DNA of 60,913 bases from Candidatus Pelagibacter communis (GTDB lineage: Bacteria; Pseudomonadota; Alphaproteobacteria; Pelagibacterales; Pelagibacteraceae). This document shows, in pieces, positions 44,130-53,165 of the stretch. The stretch spans positions 1-60,913 of the forward strand of contig NZ_CVSU01000021.1 in NCBI RefSeq assembly GCF_001180205.1. The letters are read 5' to 3'. The notes under the pieces were generated by a model. That model saw only the letters and a list, made by a program, of their open reading frames with translations. It had not been told where the DNA came from and made no database searches. The stretch's first letter is position 1; each line of letters begins with the position of its first letter. The translations under genes and the position numbers were made by a program.

Positions 44130-45094
44130 GTAAAAGCTATATACCTACAATCAATATATCGTCACTAATTAAAAATAATTTTGAAACTCAGAATGCATTT
44201 AAAACAATTAAAGAAATTGAAAAAGCTTGTATCAATGTAGGTTTTTTTCAAATTACCGGTCATGGAATTAATCTAAAAGAAATTAAAAAAACATGCGAAG
44301 TTGGGAATAAATTTTTTAATTTACCAGACAGTAAGAAAAGAAAATTATCACCTAAAAAATGGAATAAAAAAAATAAAAATCTTTACAGAGGATATTTTTC
44401 TAATGATGTGAACGGGAAAGAAGGTTTAGATATAGGTGATTTAAAAGTAACTAAAAAATATTCTTCAAATCTAAATAATCAATACATAGAATTTCTTAAT
44501 CTAGATGAGTGTTTTAAAAAAAGTTCAATAAATATTTTAAACAAATATTTCGATAATATTTATAGATTGAGTGAAACTTTATTTAAAAGTGTAATAAAAC
44601 TTAATAAAAAAAATCCTGATATTTCTAGTGTAGCTTTTTCAAGATTAAAAACATTAAGCACATTAAGATTTAATTATTATCCTAATCAGACAAAACCGAT
44701 AGAAATATCTAAACAAGATGGGGTTGCTCTTGGGTGTGAAACACATGTTGATACTGGTATATTTACAATTCTCTATCAAGATAGAAAAGGTGGATTGCAG
44801 GTACAAAATAGAAAAAATAAAAAATGGTATGATGTACCATTTAACAAAAAAGCTTTAGTAGTAAACACTGGTAGAGCTTTGGAGTTTCTAAGCAAAGGTA
44901 AATTTAAAGCAACTAATCACAGAGTTTTATGGAATAAAAGTAAAAGACTCTCTGTTCCTTTTTTCTTTGAACCTTCCTATGATTTCAAAATGAACCAATC
45001 ATTTTTAAATGGAAGCAAATTCAAAAATAATGGTCCAATTTATGAGAAATTTCTTAACAAATCTTTAAAGAAATTTATTGAATATCAACGCTAG
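44126..45094 (+). CDS. 2-oxoglutarate/Fe(II) oxygenase, isopenicillin-N-synthase-like
   Basis: A 322-residue non-haem iron oxygenase. The N-terminal DIOX_N part has CINVGFFQITGHGIN and RGYFS. The jelly-roll core has HxD in CETHVDTGIFTIL, the distal His in KATNHRVLWN and the Arg-x-Ser 2OG clamp in KRLSVPFFFEP. Family members oxidise amino acids, peptides or small aromatics. Coupling to a DMT exporter suggests the product or substrate is moved across the membrane; the substrate is unknown. Confidence 0.82.
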   Translation: MSKSYIPTINISSLIKNNFETQNAFKTIKEIEKACINVGFFQITGHGINLKEIKKTCEVGNKFFNLPDSKKRKLSPKKWNKKNKNLYRGYFSNDVNGKEGLDIGDLKVTKKYSSNLNNQYIEFLNLDECFKKSSINILNKYFDNIYRLSETLFKSVIKLNKKNPDISSVAFSRLKTLSTLRFNYYPNQTKPIEISKQDGVALGCETHVDTGIFTILYQDRKGGLQVQNRKNKKWYDVPFNKKALVVNTGRALEFLSKGKFKATNHRVLWNKSKRLSVPFFFEPSYDFKMNQSFLNGSKFKNNGPIYEKFLNKSLKKFIEYQR

Positions 45095-45199
45095 TAATAA
45101 TAAAGTTTAACTATAAAGCGATACATAACTCGTCGTTAAATTCAAAAATTTACGAAAGTGGGATCGGTCGTCTTTAAATTAATTTTTAAAGGAGGCTTT

Positions 45200-46366
45200 A
45201 TGAACTTTGGATATTTTTGTAATACTACTAATTGGGATAAAAAACCTTATGCCCAACTTCTAGACGAAGCTAGAGAAATCACTGAATATTGTGATCAAAA
45301 TAATTGGAATTCTATTTGGTATACTGAACATCATTTTAATCATGAAGGAATGGAGTCTTGCACCAATCCACTAATGATGTGTACTGATGCTGCTGCAAGA
45401 ACTAAAAATATTCGTTTAGGACAAGCTTGCAACGTAATAACATTTCATAATCCTATAAGACTTGCAGAAGATATTGCTACCCTTGACCAAATGTCAAGAG
45501 GAAGAGTGGAAATTGGTGTTGGAAGAGGAGTTTACGGAAGAGAAGCCATTAACATGAACAAAGAAGCTGACTTAAAAGATCAAGCAAAAAATTTTAGACT
45601 ATTTTCTGAAACATTGGACGTAATGAAAAAAGCTTGGTCTGAGGACTTCTTTTCTCACCAAGGTGAATTCTATACTTATCCCTCACCAAATTTTATTTGG
45701 CAGCACGATATGAGTCCTCCTAAAGAAAATGTAGTAGATTTAAAAACAAATGAATTAAAACAAATATCTGTTTTACCAAAACCTTATCAAAAACCCTTTC
45801 CACCAATTTCTCAAGTTGTTGATGGAGAAAGATCAATTCAGTGGGCAGCAGAAAATGGACTAAATACAATTATGTGGATCCCAACTGTAAAAGCTTTGAA
45901 AAAAAGATTTGAAATTTATAAAGAGGCAAAATCTAAAGCTGAAAATAGAGATGTGCCACTGGGTGAAGGTATTAGTTTGGTTAGAGATATGTTTGTTGCA
46001 GAAACTATGGAAGAGGCTGAAAAAATGGCTGGAGAACATATAGTTAATTATATGAGATGGGTTTGCCATTGGAGAGGATTGGGAAATCATATGGATCCAG
46101 ATGAAAAATTACCAGAGACAAAAAATAAGCTAGATTTATTAAATTATGAATTTCTTCATAAAAGAAATCTTTTATTTGGAACACCTGAGTTTGTAATAGA
46201 AAAAATAAAAGAACTTCAAGAAGAATTAAATCTTCAAAATTTACAAGTCTGGTCTAACTTTCCAGGTGTCAAACATGAAGACTGTATGAGAAGTATCAAG
46301 TTATTTACAGAAGAAGTTATTCCAAATATAAAACCAATAGATACAAACATACAAAGAGCTAGCTAG
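45200..46366 (+). CDS. Luciferase-like flavin-dependent monooxygenase
   Basis: A 388-residue LLM-family TIM-barrel flavoprotein: MNFGYFCNTTNWDKKPY, SIWYTEHHFNHEG, NIRLGQACNVITFHNPIRLAEDIATLDQMSRGRVEIGVGRG, and WSNFPGVKHEDC at the end. I choose ATG 45200 because AAAGGAGG lies seven bases upstream; a GTG at 45158 would add 14 residues lacking support. The enzyme needs reduced FMN, but no flavin reductase is adjacent. It is the first gene of a four-gene catabolic set with an AA_synth protein, a hydrolase and an ALDH. Pyrimidine RutA-like ring opening is one model. Confidence 0.83.
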   Translation: MNFGYFCNTTNWDKKPYAQLLDEAREITEYCDQNNWNSIWYTEHHFNHEGMESCTNPLMMCTDAAARTKNIRLGQACNVITFHNPIRLAEDIATLDQMSRGRVEIGVGRGVYGREAINMNKEADLKDQAKNFRLFSETLDVMKKAWSEDFFSHQGEFYTYPSPNFIWQHDMSPPKENVVDLKTNELKQISVLPKPYQKPFPPISQVVDGERSIQWAAENGLNTIMWIPTVKALKKRFEIYKEAKSKAENRDVPLGEGISLVRDMFVAETMEEAEKMAGEHIVNYMRWVCHWRGLGNHMDPDEKLPETKNKLDLLNYEFLHKRNLLFGTPEFVIEKIKELQEELNLQNLQVWSNFPGVKHEDCMRSIKLFTEEVIPNIKPIDTNIQRAS

Positions 46367-46369
46367 TAG

Positions 46370-46954
46370 ATGGATTTAAAGCTTAGAAAATTTGCAAAAT
46401 TTGTAGATAAAACTTTTATAGAAGGTGGAAAAAAAGCAAAAGAACCTGTTCTATTAGTCTCAGTTGCAGCTGTTATAGAAAACCCTTGGGCTGGAAAAGG
46501 TTTTGTAGAAGATTTAAAACCAGAAATACTAGATCTTGCACCTCAATTAGGAGATCTTTTGGTTCCAGAATTAACAAAAGAAATTGGATCAGGTGAAAAA
46601 ATTTTAGCTTATGGAAAAGCTGCTATGGTTGGATTAAATGGTGAGATAGAACATGCATCTGCATTTATTCATACTTTAAGATTTGGAAATAAATTTAGAG
46701 ATGCCGTTGATGGAACTTCCTATTTAAGTTTTACAAATACCAGAGGTCCTGCGGGTGCAAAAATTTCAATTCCAATGATGCATAAAACTGATGCTGGATT
46801 AAGACCTTTTTATCTAACGCATGAATTTACAATTCATGATGCACCTAATGAAGATGAAATAGTTGTTGCAATTGGAGGCGCTCCAACTGGACGAGCTCAT
46901 GCAAGAACGGGTGATAGATATCAAGATATGAAAGAGATGGGCATCGATAACTAA
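46370..46954 (+). CDS. AA_synth (DUF1185-type) family protein
   Basis: A 194-residue protein resembling the family labelled amino-acid synthesis (AA_synth). The recognisable parts are AAVIENPWAGKGFVEDL, GKAAMVGLNGEIEHASAFIH, GPAGAKISIPMMHK and the C-terminal AIGGAPTGRAHARTGDR. No reaction is established to my knowledge. It starts three bases after the monooxygenase gene and three bases before the hydrolase. Conserved Glu, His and Arg residues suggest an enzyme acting on a ring or amide product of the monooxygenase; this is inference. Confidence 0.72.
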   Translation: MDLKLRKFAKFVDKTFIEGGKKAKEPVLLVSVAAVIENPWAGKGFVEDLKPEILDLAPQLGDLLVPELTKEIGSGEKILAYGKAAMVGLNGEIEHASAFIHTLRFGNKFRDAVDGTSYLSFTNTRGPAGAKISIPMMHKTDAGLRPFYLTHEFTIHDAPNEDEIVVAIGGAPTGRAHARTGDRYQDMKEMGIDN

Positions 46955-46957
46955 TTG

Positions 46958-47743
46958 ATGTCTTACAATTTTGATAACGATCAAAATCATTATTATTTTA
47001 ACAACAAAAATTCTTTACCATTAATCTTTATTCATGGTGTTGGTTTAAATCAACAAATGTGGAAACCACAAATTGAATTTTTTAAGAACAATTCGTTTAT
47101 AACTTACGATTTGTTGGGACATGGAAAAACACCTTTTAAAAAGCCAAATTTATCAATGGAAAATTTTACTGATCAATTATCAAATTTAGTAAAAAACCTA
47201 AAGATAGAGAAATTTAATTTAATTGGTTTTTCTATCGGATCTTTGATTGCAATTGAATTTACTTCAAAATATGAAAATTATTTAAATTCTTTAACACTAA
47301 TATCCACTACATACAAAAGGACAGCAGAAGAAAGACAAAATGTAATTGATAGAGTTAATTTAGCAAAAAAAAATATGCCGATATCACAAATGGCAATGAA
47401 GAGATGGTTTTCAGATCAATACCTTGAACAAAATCCTGAATTATATGATGAGTTTATGAAAATTCTTAACAAGAAAGGAATTGATCAAGAAAATTTTGTT
47501 AAATCTTATGAAGTGTTTGCAAACTATCAAGACAATCTTGAAAATATAAAAAATATTAAAACAAATACCTTAATTATAACAGGATCAGATGATCCAGGAT
47601 CTACGCCTGATATGTCAAAAAATTTAAATAAAGATATACAAAATTCAACATATGTTGAAATTAAAAATGGAAAACATTTATGCACTATTGAATATGCAGA
47701 CGAAGTAAATAATGCAATAATGAAACATATAAATAATGCCTGA
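46958..47743 (+). CDS. Alpha/beta-fold hydrolase
   Basis: A 261-residue hydrolase. LIFIHGVGLNQQMWKPQ gives the oxyanion-hole HGxG, NLIGFSIGSLIAIEF the nucleophile elbow with Ser, and GSDDPGSTPDMS plus NGKHLCTIEYADEV the acid and His. I use ATG 46958, as the preceding TTG at 46955 directly abuts the upstream stop. Related 3-oxoadipate-enol-lactonase/RutD-like enzymes hydrolyse lactones or carbamates. The end overlaps the ALDH start by 8 bases. Confidence 0.83.
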   Translation: MSYNFDNDQNHYYFNNKNSLPLIFIHGVGLNQQMWKPQIEFFKNNSFITYDLLGHGKTPFKKPNLSMENFTDQLSNLVKNLKIEKFNLIGFSIGSLIAIEFTSKYENYLNSLTLISTTYKRTAEERQNVIDRVNLAKKNMPISQMAMKRWFSDQYLEQNPELYDEFMKILNKKGIDQENFVKSYEVFANYQDNLENIKNIKTNTLIITGSDDPGSTPDMSKNLNKDIQNSTYVEIKNGKHLCTIEYADEVNNAIMKHINNA

Positions 47744-49217
47744 GTTAAAAAAATATCAAATGTTTATAGATGGTCAGTGGGTAGACTCTGATACAAAAAA
47801 AACTTTTGAAACTTTAAATCCAGAAAATAATAAGCCTTGGGCTATAGTTCCTGAAGCTAGCGCAAATGATGTGGATAGAGCTGTAAAAGCTGCACAAAAA
47901 GCTTTTGAAGGTGAATGGCCAAAGATGATTGCAAGAGATAGAGCAAAATATTTGAGAGCAATCGGAAATAAACTTAGAGAAAATTCTGAATTATTAGGAA
48001 AGATTGAAACAATTGATACAGGGAAACTGTACAGAGAAACTTATCAACAAGCAAAATACATTGCAGAATATTATGATTACTATGCAGGTTTAGCTGACAA
48101 AGTTGAAGGAACAGTTCTTCCAATAGATAAACCAAATATTCAAGCGATCACAACAAGAATTCCAATAGGTGTTATTGCAGCTATCATTCCTTGGAATTCT
48201 CAAATGTTTTTAACTGCAACAAAAGTTGCACCTGCTTTAGCTATGGGTAATACAGTAGTAATTAAATGTTCTGAACTAGCACCAGCAACTATGTTTGAAT
48301 TTGCAAAGTTAGTTGAAGAAACTGGAATACCAAAAGGTGTTGTAAATGTAGTTTCTGGTTTTGGAGATCCATGTGGTAAAGCTTTAACTACTCACAACTT
48401 AGTTGAGAAAGTAGCTTTTACAGGAGGTCCTGAAACTGCAAGGCATATTATTAGAAACTCTGCAGAAAATTTATCTGAAGTAAGTTTAGAATTAGGTGGA
48501 AAAAGTCCTGTAGCTGTTTTTGATGATGCCAAACAAGAAAATGCAATTAATGGAATAACTGCTGGAATATTTGGAGCAAGTGGTCAAAGTTGTATAGCAG
48601 GTTCAAGGTTATACTTACAAAAAGGAATATATAACGAATTTTTGGATAAGTTAGCATCAAGAGCAGAAAAAATTAAAATAGGTGCTCCTATGGACTCTGA
48701 TACTGAAATGGGTCCCTTAAGTAACTTTAAACAATTAGAAGTAATCGAAAAAAATATTAAATTAACTGTTGAACAAGGTGGAAAAATTAAATGTGGTGGT
48801 AAAAGACATCCTTTTTCGAATGAAGGTTATTATTTCCCACCAACAATTATTGAGTGTGAAAATCATAATCTGCCAGCTGCTGAGAATGAACTTTTTGGCC
48901 CTGTATTATCGGTAATGAAATTTGATACTGAAAAAGAAGTAATAGAATTAATGAATGACAATCAGTACGGTCTTTCTTCAGGTGTTTATACTAGTGATCT
49001 CGCTAGAGGAATGAGGGTATCTAATGCTATCCGAGCAGGAATAACATTTGTAAATACTTATAGATTAATTTCACCTTCAGCTCCATTTGGGGGTATCAAG
49101 GATAGTGGATATGGAAAAGAAGCAGGAATTGATTCAATTAAAGACTACACAAGAGTAAAAACAACTTGGTTCTACACATCAGACGAACCCTCTCTAGACC
49201 CCTTCTCAATAAGATAA
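47736..49217 (+). CDS. Aldehyde dehydrogenase (betaine-aldehyde/aromatic-aldehyde type)
   Basis: A 493-residue ALDH of a different subfamily from the two paralogues elsewhere in the window: AAIIPWNSQMFLTATK, AFTGGPETARHII, LELGGKSPVAVFDD, the catalytic Cys in ASGQSCIAGSRLY and ENELFGPVLSVMKF. It overlaps the hydrolase gene by 8 bases and is the last enzyme of the module, so it probably oxidises a semialdehyde released upstream to an acid that enters central metabolism. Cofactor preference cannot be told. Confidence 0.87.
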   Translation: MPELKKYQMFIDGQWVDSDTKKTFETLNPENNKPWAIVPEASANDVDRAVKAAQKAFEGEWPKMIARDRAKYLRAIGNKLRENSELLGKIETIDTGKLYRETYQQAKYIAEYYDYYAGLADKVEGTVLPIDKPNIQAITTRIPIGVIAAIIPWNSQMFLTATKVAPALAMGNTVVIKCSELAPATMFEFAKLVEETGIPKGVVNVVSGFGDPCGKALTTHNLVEKVAFTGGPETARHIIRNSAENLSEVSLELGGKSPVAVFDDAKQENAINGITAGIFGASGQSCIAGSRLYLQKGIYNEFLDKLASRAEKIKIGAPMDSDTEMGPLSNFKQLEVIEKNIKLTVEQGGKIKCGGKRHPFSNEGYYFPPTIIECENHNLPAAENELFGPVLSVMKFDTEKEVIELMNDNQYGLSSGVYTSDLARGMRVSNAIRAGITFVNTYRLISPSAPFGGIKDSGYGKEAGIDSIKDYTRVKTTWFYTSDEPSLDPFSIR

Positions 49218-49324
49218 TCTGTACCAATTAACCCATCTAAAATAGGATAATTTTGTCATTGAATATTGATTGTATTCATACTTAAATTAGTTTTTATAAA
49301 TTGTTAACAATAAAGAGGAAGATA

Positions 49325-50515
49325 ATGAGAAAACTATTTATCGCTGTATTTATGTTTGTATCAAGTTTTGGTTCAAATGTAATGGCAGACGGACATTCGA
49401 TTAAAATGGGGATCATCTTAGGATTCACTGGTCCTATTGAATCTCTAACTCCAGCAATGGCTGCATCTGCAGAGCTTGCGTTTAAAGAAGCTTCTGATTC
49501 AGGTTCGCTATTAGGTGGAAAAAAAATTGAGCCAGTAAGAGCAGACTCAACTTGTGTTGACTCAGCAGCGGCAACAGCTGCAGCTGAAGGGTTAATTTCA
49601 GGTGGTGTAGCTGCAATTATGGGAGCAGACTGTTCAGGTGTAACTGGTGCTATCGCAACTAATGTTGCTGTACCAAATGGTGTAGTAATGATTTCACCTT
49701 CAGCTACTTCTCCTGGTTTAACAACTCTAGATGACAATGGATATTTCTTTAGAACTGCTCCATCTGATGCTAGAGGTGGTCAAATTTTAGCTGACATAAC
49801 TAAAGATAGAAAAGTAAAAAGTGTTGCAATCACTTATACTAACAATGACTATGGTAAAGGTTTAGCTGATGTTTACAAAGCAGCAGTTGAAGCTCATGGT
49901 ATTAAAGTTACAACTGTAACTGCTCACGAGGATGGAAAAGCAGATTACTCATCTGAAGTAGCAACTCTTGCTTCTGCTGGTGGTGATGCTGTAGCAGTTA
50001 TTGGTTATCTTGACCAAGGAGGAAAAGGAATTATTCAAGCTTCTTTAGACTCTGGTGCGTTTGATAGATTTATTTTATCAGATGGTATGATTGGTCAATC
50101 TTTAGTTGATGCATTCGGAAAAGATTTAAGCAAATCATTTGGATCATTACCAGGTTCTACTGGTAAAGGTGCAGGTATATTTGCTGAAGTTGCAAAAGCT
50201 GGAGGTGTAGAAGCTTCTGGTCCTTACACAGGTGAATCTTACGATGCAGCTGCTTTAATCGTTCTTGCAATGCAAGCAGGTAACTCTGCTGACAGAGCAT
50301 CTATTGCAAAAAATGTAATGGATGTTGCTAACGCTCCTGGAACTAAAATTTATCCAGGTGAGCTTAAGAAAGGTTTAGATTTACTGGCAAAAGGTAAAAA
50401 GATTAATTACGAAGGTGCTACTGGAGTAACTTTTACTGACGTTGGTGAAGCTGAAGGTTCTTTCTTAGAACAAGAAGTTAAAGGTGGAAAATTCAAAACT
50501 AAAAAACAAAGATAA
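49325..50515 (+). CDS. Branched-chain/amide-type periplasmic binding protein (HAAT family)
   Basis: A 396-residue type I periplasmic binding protein with signal peptide MRKLFIAVFMFVSSFGSNVMA. IKMGIILGFTGPIESLTPAMAASAELAF, MGADCSGVTGAIATNVAVPNGV and NDYGKGLADVYKAAVEAHG match LivJ/AmiC-like proteins. Start ATG 49325 has AGAGGA upstream; a TTG at 49301 would spoil the signal peptide. It follows the monooxygenase-ALDH module by 107 bases and converges with a Liv permease/ATPase set. The ligand is likely the module's substrate or an amino acid. A strong terminator follows. Confidence 0.88.
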   Translation: MRKLFIAVFMFVSSFGSNVMADGHSIKMGIILGFTGPIESLTPAMAASAELAFKEASDSGSLLGGKKIEPVRADSTCVDSAAATAAAEGLISGGVAAIMGADCSGVTGAIATNVAVPNGVVMISPSATSPGLTTLDDNGYFFRTAPSDARGGQILADITKDRKVKSVAITYTNNDYGKGLADVYKAAVEAHGIKVTTVTAHEDGKADYSSEVATLASAGGDAVAVIGYLDQGGKGIIQASLDSGAFDRFILSDGMIGQSLVDAFGKDLSKSFGSLPGSTGKGAGIFAEVAKAGGVEASGPYTGESYDAAALIVLAMQAGNSADRASIAKNVMDVANAPGTKIYPGELKKGLDLLAKGKKINYEGATGVTFTDVGEAEGSFLEQEVKGGKFKTKKQR

Positions 50516-50531
50516 TTTTTTATCTTAATTC

Positions 50532-50570
50532 AAAAAACCCCAGTAATTTAATTACTGGGGTTTTTTTTTT
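50532..50570. terminator. Bidirectional intrinsic terminator
   Basis: A perfect inverted repeat, AAAAAACCCCAGTAAT / ATTACTGGGGTTTTTT with loop TTA, flanked by T10 on one side and A6 on the other, ends the binding-protein gene. Its right arm also encodes the end of the convergent MFS gene. It can stop transcription from both sides. Confidence 0.9.
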
Positions 50571-51718
50571 AAATCAGCTCTTATAGTAGATAGAGCTATG
50601 ATAATTAGAAAAATCAAACATGTTAAATTCATAGTTTTCCAGCTAGTTAGGCTAAGAAATACTCCAGCAGACAAACTGGCTAATGCTTGTATAGAATAAA
50701 CAATTAAATCATTATAACCTTGAGCTCTAAATTTTTCCTCTTCTCTGTAACACAAAACAAGTAAGCTTGTTCCTGAAATGAATAGAAAATTCCACCCTAG
50801 CCCCAGGAAAATAAGTGCAACCATATAGTTAATATAATTCTGTTCAAATAAACTGGTAATAATTGTGACTAAAAACAATAAAACTCCCACATACATTATT
50901 TTACTATGACCAAATCTTTTAATTAAATTTCCTGTAACTAGTGAAGGTAAAAACATGGCTGCTATATGAAGCTGAATAACAAATCCAGTCTTGCTTAGAC
51001 TTATTTTCTCCATCAGATGCATACTTATAGGAGTTGCTGTCATTAAAAAAGTCATTACAGCATATGCAAAAGCTGAAGCTACGAGCGCCTGTAGAAATCT
51101 AGGTTGAGAGATAAGCTCAAAAAAACTTCTTCCAGTTTTATATTGATTACTAGATATCGTTTTTGGTTCCTGATAAAAAATTAAAAAAATTGTTGATGAG
51201 ATAGATAAAATGGCAAGTGCAAGATAAGAACCTGCATACATATGATTTGAGATAAGTCCTTTAGAAATGTTTGCAATGTTTGGACCAATAAACGCCGAAC
51301 CTATTCCTGCTAACAAAATGATAGAAATTGCTTTTGGTGCATAATCCTTATCCACAACCTCGACTGCTGCAAAACGATATTGATGGCTAAAAGCTATTCC
51401 TCCACCAATTAAAAAGCATCCTAAATTATATAAGACAAAACTTTCTATAATTATAGAGTATGCAGTTAAAAGGGATGCAAAACATGTGCCTATTGATGCA
51501 AAAATAAAACCTAATTTTCGTCCAATTATACTCATTAACTTTGCAGCAAAAAAAGCAAATAACGCAATTCCGACTACTGACAAAGCCATTGGAAGAGTTG
51601 CTAAAGTATTTATTGGACTAAATTTTGAACCAATTATACCACTTAAAAAAACGGTGACTGGGGCAGCTGTAAAAGCAAAAATCTGGCTTAATATAAGTAA
51701 CGAAAGATTTTTATTCAT
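50552..51718 (-). CDS. MFS transporter
   Basis: A 388-residue major-facilitator protein with about twelve hydrophobic helices. FFAAKLMSIIGRKLGFIFAS matches the family's loop-2/3 G-x-x-x-D-R-like region in weaker form; the C-terminal half repeats the six-helix pattern. It is the last gene of the leftward liv operon. Substrate unknown. Its start overlaps the 23-codon ORF upstream as TAATG, and its end lies in the terminator stem. Confidence 0.82.
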   Translation of the reverse strand: MNKNLSLLILSQIFAFTAAPVTVFLSGIIGSKFSPINTLATLPMALSVVGIALFAFFAAKLMSIIGRKLGFIFASIGTCFASLLTAYSIIIESFVLYNLGCFLIGGGIAFSHQYRFAAVEVVDKDYAPKAISIILLAGIGSAFIGPNIANISKGLISNHMYAGSYLALAILSISSTIFLIFYQEPKTISSNQYKTGRSFFELISQPRFLQALVASAFAYAVMTFLMTATPISMHLMEKISLSKTGFVIQLHIAAMFLPSLVTGNLIKRFGHSKIMYVGVLLFLVTIITSLFEQNYINYMVALIFLGLGWNFLFISGTSLLVLCYREEEKFRAQGYNDLIVYSIQALASLSAGVFLSLTSWKTMNLTCLIFLIIIALSTIRADLKKKPQ

Positions 51719-51789
51719 TAAAAGAATAAATACTTATCAGCCATATACAAAGCCCAAGCAGCAGCAGCACCTAATATAATATATTTCAT
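51718..51789 (-). CDS. 23-residue hydrophobic miniprotein between livM and the MFS gene
   Basis: A short frame begins ATG at 51789, six bases after the livM stop, and ends in TAA that overlaps the MFS ATG as TAATG. The product is MKYIILGAAAAWALYMADKY followed by LFF, essentially one membrane helix. The exact fit between two genes and the coupling overlap argue for a real gene; there is no strong Shine-Dalgarno sequence and no known family. Alternatively it is just a leader that couples MFS translation. Confidence 0.5.
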   Translation of the reverse strand: MKYIILGAAAAWALYMADKYLFF

Positions 51790-51794
51790 TACGT

Positions 51795-53165
51795 TTACTT
51801 TATTTCTATTTTTTCAGGAAGTATACCTTTAGGTCGATACCTCATTATAAACAACAATCCTAATCCCATCAGTAAAAATCTGAAATAAGGAACGCTTTCA
51901 ATTAAATGAGCTTTAAGTGCATTTGTTTCAGGAATTCCCGCAGTGAAAAAGTTTATTAAGAATAATGATATTGGTGCAGCTTCTATCCATAAAAACCAAA
52001 CAACAAATCCTCCTAAAATTGCTCCAAAATTATTTCCACTTCCTCCAACAATTACCATCACCCAAATCAAAAACGTATATCTCATAGGTCTATAACTTCC
52101 CGGTGTAAATAAACCATCTTGTGTAACAAGCATTGCACCCGCAATTCCAACAATTGCTGAGCCTAAAATAAAAATTAGTAAATGTTGTTTAACAACATTT
52201 TTACCCATTGCATTTGCAGCTTCCTCATTATCTCTAATTGCTCTCATCATTCTTCCCCATGGAGAATAAAGAGCTTTTTGAGTTAAAATTAAAAGAATAA
52301 TTACTACTACTAAGAATAATCCTGAATAACACAGTTTTACAAATACTGATGAACCTTCTATAACAAGCTGGTTTAAAGCAGCTTGTCTATCAGCTAAATT
52401 CTCAATTACACTTAATTTTCCTGCATTAAACTTTTCAACTAATTTAATAAACCAATCAGTTGTTTGAAGATCTACTTCATAAGGTGCAGGTCTTTTTAAT
52501 CCAATAACATTTTTAACTCCTCTTGTGAGCCAATCTTCGTGTTTAATAATTGCAATAACAATTTCGGAAATAAGAAGAGTAGCAATAGCTAAATAATCTG
52601 CTCTAAGACCAAGTGCAACTTTTCCAACTATAAATGCTAAACCCCCTGCAAAAAGAGCTCCAACTATCCAAGAAAATATAATTGGTAATCCAAATCCTCC
52701 TAGGAAACCAGTTTTAGCAGGGTCAACTGCTTCAATAGCTTCTATGCCTGGCTCTGCAGAAAATCTAATAAGTAAAATACCTGAAATTATTATTGCAGCT
52801 ATGCTGTATGTTCTGATTTTTGATTTTTCAAATCTTTTTAAAATAAAGCGTATAACTAATACCATTACTACTATCAGCCACAACGACATTAGAATGTCGA
52901 AACCTCCTGCCCTCCAAGCTTCTTGAACAGGATCAACAGATATCAATACCGCAGCTAAACCACCTAAAGCAGTATAGCCCATAATTCCAAAATTAATTAG
53001 ACCAGCGTACCCCCATTGAATATTCGCACCCATTGTCATGACTGCAGAAATCAAACAAAGATTAAATATTGATAAAGCAATATTCCAAGACTGAAATATC
53101 CCAACCATTAGAATAAGCACCATCATGATGCTGTAAGCTGCAATTACATTTAGGTTTTTTCTCAC
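51795..53165 (-). CDS. livM: Branched-chain amino-acid-type ABC permease LivM
   Basis: A 456-residue permease with about ten hydrophobic segments: NIQWGYAGLINFGIMGYTALGG at the N-terminus and GRMMRAIRDNEEAANAMGKNV near residue 320, the standard LivM cytoplasmic signature, then GGSGNNFGAILGGFVVW. It has a periplasmic insertion (about residues 205-290) longer than typical LivM. It overlaps livH by four bases. With livH, livF and livG it forms a full HAAT importer. Confidence 0.9.
   Translation of the reverse strand: MRKNLNVIAAYSIMMVLILMVGIFQSWNIALSIFNLCLISAVMTMGANIQWGYAGLINFGIMGYTALGGLAAVLISVDPVQEAWRAGGFDILMSLWLIVVMVLVIRFILKRFEKSKIRTYSIAAIIISGILLIRFSAEPGIEAIEAVDPAKTGFLGGFGLPIIFSWIVGALFAGGLAFIVGKVALGLRADYLAIATLLISEIVIAIIKHEDWLTRGVKNVIGLKRPAPYEVDLQTTDWFIKLVEKFNAGKLSVIENLADRQAALNQLVIEGSSVFVKLCYSGLFLVVVIILLILTQKALYSPWGRMMRAIRDNEEAANAMGKNVVKQHLLIFILGSAIVGIAGAMLVTQDGLFTPGSYRPMRYTFLIWVMVIVGGSGNNFGAILGGFVVWFLWIEAAPISLFLINFFTAGIPETNALKAHLIESVPYFRFLLMGLGLLFIMRYRPKGILPEKIEIK

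Noticed and set aside
45095..45199. Possible structured RNA or riboswitch before the monooxygenase gene
   Set aside because: The 105-base gap has slightly higher GC and short repeats, but I could not fold it into a known riboswitch or find a terminator-antiterminator pair.
49294..49737. 147-residue Ala/Ser-rich minus-strand frame over the binding-protein gene
   Set aside because: Its composition reflects the complement of the signal peptide and N-terminal domain codons; the plus-strand gene has a signal peptide, ribosome-binding site and known family.
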